DNA from: Klebsiella michiganensis
Lineage (GTDB): Bacteria; Pseudomonadota; Gammaproteobacteria; Enterobacterales; Enterobacteriaceae
DNA: 64,000 bases
Reading direction: 5' to 3'
NCBI GenBank assembly: GCA_000963575.1
Contig: CP011077.1
Location: 3,410,001 to 3,474,000 of the forward strand
In this document: piece after piece, positions 61,123 to 64,000 of the stretch
How positions within the stretch are numbered: the first letter of the stretch is position 1
Layout of the letters: every line of letters starts with the position of its first letter
Translations under genes and position numbers: made by a program
Notes under the pieces: model-generated
The model's input: the letters and a program-made list of their open reading frames with translations, nothing else
The model's database searches: none
What the model was told of the DNA's origin: nothing

Positions 61123-63219
61123 ATGAACGCTTTGTTTAACCTTCTTAACCGGCTGGCAATAACCGCCATGCAACGCTCCGAAGTGGTCGGGGCTTTCATC
61201 GCGCTGGCGGTGGTGTTCATGCTGATCATCCCGCTGCCGCTGGGGCTGATTGACGTATTGATTGCGGTCAACATCAGCGTGTCGTGCCTGCTTATCATGA
61301 CGGCGATGTACCTGCCTAAACCGCTGGCGTTCACCACGTTTCCGGCGGTGCTGCTGCTGACCACGATGTTCCGCCTGGGGCTGTCTATCTCCACCACGCG
61401 CCAAATTCTGCTGCAGCAAAACGCCGGGCACATCGTCACCGCCTTCGGCAACTTTGTGGTCGGCGGCAATCTCGCGGTAGGGCTGGTGGTGTTCCTGATC
61501 CTGACGGTGGTGAACTTCCTGGTTATCACCAAAGGATCGGAGCGTATCGCCGAAGTTGCCGCCCGCTTTACCCTCGATGCCATGCCGGGCAAGCAGATGT
61601 CTATCGACAGCGACCTGCGCGCCGGGCTGATTAACGTCCAGCAGGCAAAAAGTAAACGTGAAGACCTGGCGAAAGAGAGCCAGCTTTTCGGGGCGATGGA
61701 CGGCGCCATGAAGTTTGTGAAAGGCGATGCCATCGCCGGGATTGTGATCCTCAGCATCAACATGGTGGGCGGCTTTTGTATTGGCGTGCTGCAGCTCGGC
61801 ATGGCCGCGGGCGACGCCGCCAATGTCTACTCAATTCTGACCATCGGCGACGGCCTGATTGACCAGATCCCGGCGATGCTCATCTCTCTGACCGCCGGGA
61901 TGATGATCACCCGCGTGTCGGCCAACGAGGACATCCCCAACAACAACATTGGCCGCGAAATAAGCGACCAGCTAACCAACCAGCCCAAGGCATGGATCAT
62001 GTCCGCCATAGGCATGTTCTGCTTCAGCCTGCTGCCGGGGATGCCGACGGCGGTGTTTATCGTGCTCGGAATAATTACCCTGGGTTCGGGGCTGTTCCAG
62101 CTGTGGCGTGCCAAACGCGCGGCGGCCTCCGGCACCGGGGGTGAAATTGTCGCCCCGGAAGCCAACGGCGAAGAAGATATCCGTACCTTCAACCCCAGCC
62201 GCCTGTTTGTCCTCAGCTTCTCATCCGCTCGCGCCGGTGATCCGGAGGCAATGGCGCTTATCGAAGACATTCGCCGCCTGCGCAACCGGATTGTGAACCA
62301 GTACGGCTTCACGCTGCCGGTCTTCAACATCGATTTTTCGCCGTACCAGCCCAACGATGAATTTCGTTTTCTGGTGTATGAAGTGCCTAAAGTGATTGGC
62401 ACCTTTACCTCAGGTAAGCGGGCGCTGGACTACCGTTTGCTGGCCCAGGAAGAGACCGGCACCGAACTCAGCACCGAAACCTATCCTCAGGAAAAAGGCT
62501 GGGCGTGGCTGGAAGAAAACGATCCGCTGCTGGATAAATTCCAGATGGAGTCCTGGAGTTCGCACCAGCTGCTGCTGGCCCGCATGGAAGAGGCGCTCTT
62601 CGCCAGCGGCCCGCGCTTTATCGGCCTACAGGAGACCCGCGCCATTATCTCCTGGCTGGAGATGGATCTGCCGGAGCTGGCGCAGGAGTTCCAGCGCATC
62701 TTCCCGATCACCCGCCTGAGCGCCGTACTCCAGCGTCTGGTAGCCGAACGTATTTCGCTACGTTCGGTACGAAGCATTACCGAATCGCTGATTGTTCATG
62801 GCCAGCACGAGCGCGATGTGGGCCTGCTGGTCGACCAGGTTCGGATCGATATCAAAGAACACATTTGCCACCAGTACAGCCACGACGGCGGCATCCAGGT
62901 ATGGCTGCTGACGCCGGAAACCGAAGAGATCCTGCGCGACAGCCTGCGTCAGACGCAGAACGAAACCTTCTTCGCCCTCAGTCAGGACAAGCACGCCCTG
63001 CTGCTGGAACAGCTGCGGGAAGTATTCCCCCTGTTCCAGCGGCAAACCAGCGTGCTGCTGTCCGCCCAGGATTTACGTAGCCCGTTGCGCCTGCTTATCC
63101 AGGACGAATTCCACCACGTTCCCGTGCTGTCGTTCGCCGAGCTGCAATTCAACCTGCCGGTCAACGTGCTGGGGCGCATCGATATTCACGAAAACGCGCT
63201 TGACGCCTTCACTGCATAA
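61123..63219 (+). CDS. hrpI: Type III secretion export gate protein HrpI (SctV)
   Basis: A 698-residue FlhA/LcrD-family export gate subunit. The N-terminal 330 residues carry about eight membrane helices and the conserved FHIPEP-equivalent cytoplasmic loop FTLDAMPGKQMSIDSDLRAGLI. The C-terminal cytoplasmic domain forms the nonameric ring that receives chaperone-effector complexes. Length and motifs are full-size and intact. It follows hrpJ by 27 bp. Confidence 0.95.
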   Translation: MNALFNLLNRLAITAMQRSEVVGAFIALAVVFMLIIPLPLGLIDVLIAVNISVSCLLIMTAMYLPKPLAFTTFPAVLLLTTMFRLGLSISTTRQILLQQNAGHIVTAFGNFVVGGNLAVGLVVFLILTVVNFLVITKGSERIAEVAARFTLDAMPGKQMSIDSDLRAGLINVQQAKSKREDLAKESQLFGAMDGAMKFVKGDAIAGIVILSINMVGGFCIGVLQLGMAAGDAANVYSILTIGDGLIDQIPAMLISLTAGMMITRVSANEDIPNNNIGREISDQLTNQPKAWIMSAIGMFCFSLLPGMPTAVFIVLGIITLGSGLFQLWRAKRAAASGTGGEIVAPEANGEEDIRTFNPSRLFVLSFSSARAGDPEAMALIEDIRRLRNRIVNQYGFTLPVFNIDFSPYQPNDEFRFLVYEVPKVIGTFTSGKRALDYRLLAQEETGTELSTETYPQEKGWAWLEENDPLLDKFQMESWSSHQLLLARMEEALFASGPRFIGLQETRAIISWLEMDLPELAQEFQRIFPITRLSAVLQRLVAERISLRSVRSITESLIVHGQHERDVGLLVDQVRIDIKEHICHQYSHDGGIQVWLLTPETEEILRDSLRQTQNETFFALSQDKHALLLEQLREVFPLFQRQTSVLLSAQDLRSPLRLLIQDEFHHVPVLSFAELQFNLPVNVLGRIDIHENALDAFTA

Positions 63220-63230
63220 AGGGTGCTGCC

Positions 63231-64000
63231 ATGTATGAGCTGAGAGTATTAAACGGATTACATGAAGGCGCGGCGCTGCCGTTAAGCGGCGAACGCTGGC
63301 AGTTGGGCAACGCCGCCGACAGCGATTTGCAGCTCAATGATGGCGGCATTAAAGCCAGCCACGCCCTGTTAAGCCGCAGCGCCGAAGGCTGGATGCTCAC
63401 GCCGATGGAGGGCACCGTTTGCCACCGCCACGGTGAACGCCTGAGCGCACAGCAACTCTGGCAGCCCGGTGAAATCTTCGCCGTCGGCGGCGTCTGGCTG
63501 ACGCTCGCTGCCGCTGACGACGAGTGGGATAACCGCCCGCCGCCGCCGTTGCCTGTGACCAGCCCGGACGAACCGGCCCCCACCCTGCGCGAACCTATCG
63601 GCGGGATGCAAAGCAAGCCGGCTCCGGCGGCTCGTCGTTCACTGCTGGCAAGGATCCTGCCTCGCTGGGCGCAAATCTTCACGCTGTCCAGCCTGATGCT
63701 GCTGACCTTTACCATCTTCAGTTGGGTGCTCCAGCCCGGCATCGCCCAGCAGAACAGCGACGAGGAGCCGCAAATTAAGCCAGCCATTACCAATAGCAAC
63801 GAGCTGCGCAGCGTGGTGGAGCAGGATCTGCGCGAGCGCGAGCTCTATAACAAAGTACAGCTGGCCAGTACGCCGCAGGGCATTACGCTCACCGGTGACC
63901 TGCAGGAAAACCAGCTGCCGATTGTCAGCCGCATGGTGGACAGCATCCGCGGCGATTATCAGCTCAAGGTGGCGCTCACTAATCAGACGAAAGTGCGCGA
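63231..64000 (+). CDS. hrpQ: Type III secretion inner-membrane ring protein HrpQ (SctD), partial
   Basis: Starts at ATG 63231 (MYELRVLNGLHEGAALPLSG) and runs off the window after about 256 codons. The N-terminal cytoplasmic FHA-like domain (to about residue 95) is followed by a Pro-rich linker, one membrane helix (about residues 147-165, IFTLSSLMLLTFTIFSWVL) and the start of the periplasmic ring-building part. This matches SctD/HrpQ. It is 11 bp downstream of hrpI. Confidence 0.88.
   Translation, partial: MYELRVLNGLHEGAALPLSGERWQLGNAADSDLQLNDGGIKASHALLSRSAEGWMLTPMEGTVCHRHGERLSAQQLWQPGEIFAVGGVWLTLAAADDEWDNRPPPPLPVTSPDEPAPTLREPIGGMQSKPAPAARRSLLARILPRWAQIFTLSSLMLLTFTIFSWVLQPGIAQQNSDEEPQIKPAITNSNELRSVVEQDLRERELYNKVQLASTPQGITLTGDLQENQLPIVSRMVDSIRGDYQLKVALTNQTKVR

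Noticed and set aside
60247..61431. 394-codon open frame on the minus strand
   Set aside because: It is antisense to hrpJ and the start of hrpI. It is Arg/His/Gln-rich with no motif.
1..64000. tRNA or rRNA genes that could have served as integration sites for the islands
   Set aside because: No cloverleaf-like or rRNA-like stretch was recognised by eye. A tRNAscan run would be decisive.

Overview
The window is chromosomal DNA of an enterobacterium of the Enterobacteriaceae outside Escherichia; an Enterobacter-, Kosakonia- or Cedecea-like genus is my guess, and the genus cannot be fixed from the sequence. Most genes are recognisable orthologues of E. coli genes in familiar neighbourhoods: yfcD-yfcE-yfcF-yfcG-folX-yfcH, hisPMQJ-argT-ubiX-purF-cvpA-dedD-folC-accD-dedA-truA-usg-pdxB-flk, then ybiR-mntR-mntS-ybiP-ompX-rhtA-dps-glnHPQ-ybiO-rlmF, then ybiJ-ybiB-dinG. 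Regulatory sites match this assignment: CRP, PurR, NtrC/sigma-54, MntR and LexA boxes all sit where those regulons predict.

Layout. 1-4240: a sugar-PTS cluster (ascorbate-type IIA, IIB, IIC plus a transketolase N-terminal subunit) with a divergent LacI-type regulator. 4297-8287: yfc genes and folX. 8324-13679: a complete D-arabinitol (dalD-dalK-dalT/dalR) module between yfcH and hisP. 13731-29122: the his transport to flk core block. 29123-29938: an eight-unit 54-bp tandem array at the junction where the flk block (about 52 min on the E. coli map) meets the ybiR block (about 18 min). 29939-44238: the ybiR-to-rlmF block read in the opposite order. 44572-49612: an accessory insert between two ybiJ-type genes. 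It carries a PTS IIC, a glycosylasparaginase-family amidase and an M17 aminopeptidase, which look like one glycopeptide or amino-acid-sugar conjugate operon, followed by a degenerate IS481-type protein. 49974-53501: ybiJ, ybiB, dinG.

53695-64000 is the start of a plant-pathogen type (Hrp1-like) type III secretion island beside dinG. Its left edge is an effector/chaperone module: a CesT-type chaperone, an M91 (NleD/HopH1-like) zinc protease, a Cys-His-Asp effector with a proline-rich tail, and a second chaperone. Next come the hrpY response regulator, the hrpX sensor kinase, the hrpL ECF sigma factor, and hrpJ, hrpI and the start of hrpQ, which runs off the window. Three well-formed hrp boxes (GGAACC-N15-CCACNNA) lie before the chaperone-NleD pair, before the second effector and before hrpJ. 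hrpL has a sigma-54 promoter. The expected circuit is HrpX/HrpY, then a sigma-54 activator, then hrpL, then the hrp boxes. Two features depart from the usual plan: hrpY faces hrpX tail to tail, and hrpS is not at its usual place.

No rRNA, tRNA, CRISPR array or intact insertion sequence was seen. ERIC- and REP-like intergenic repeats are present.
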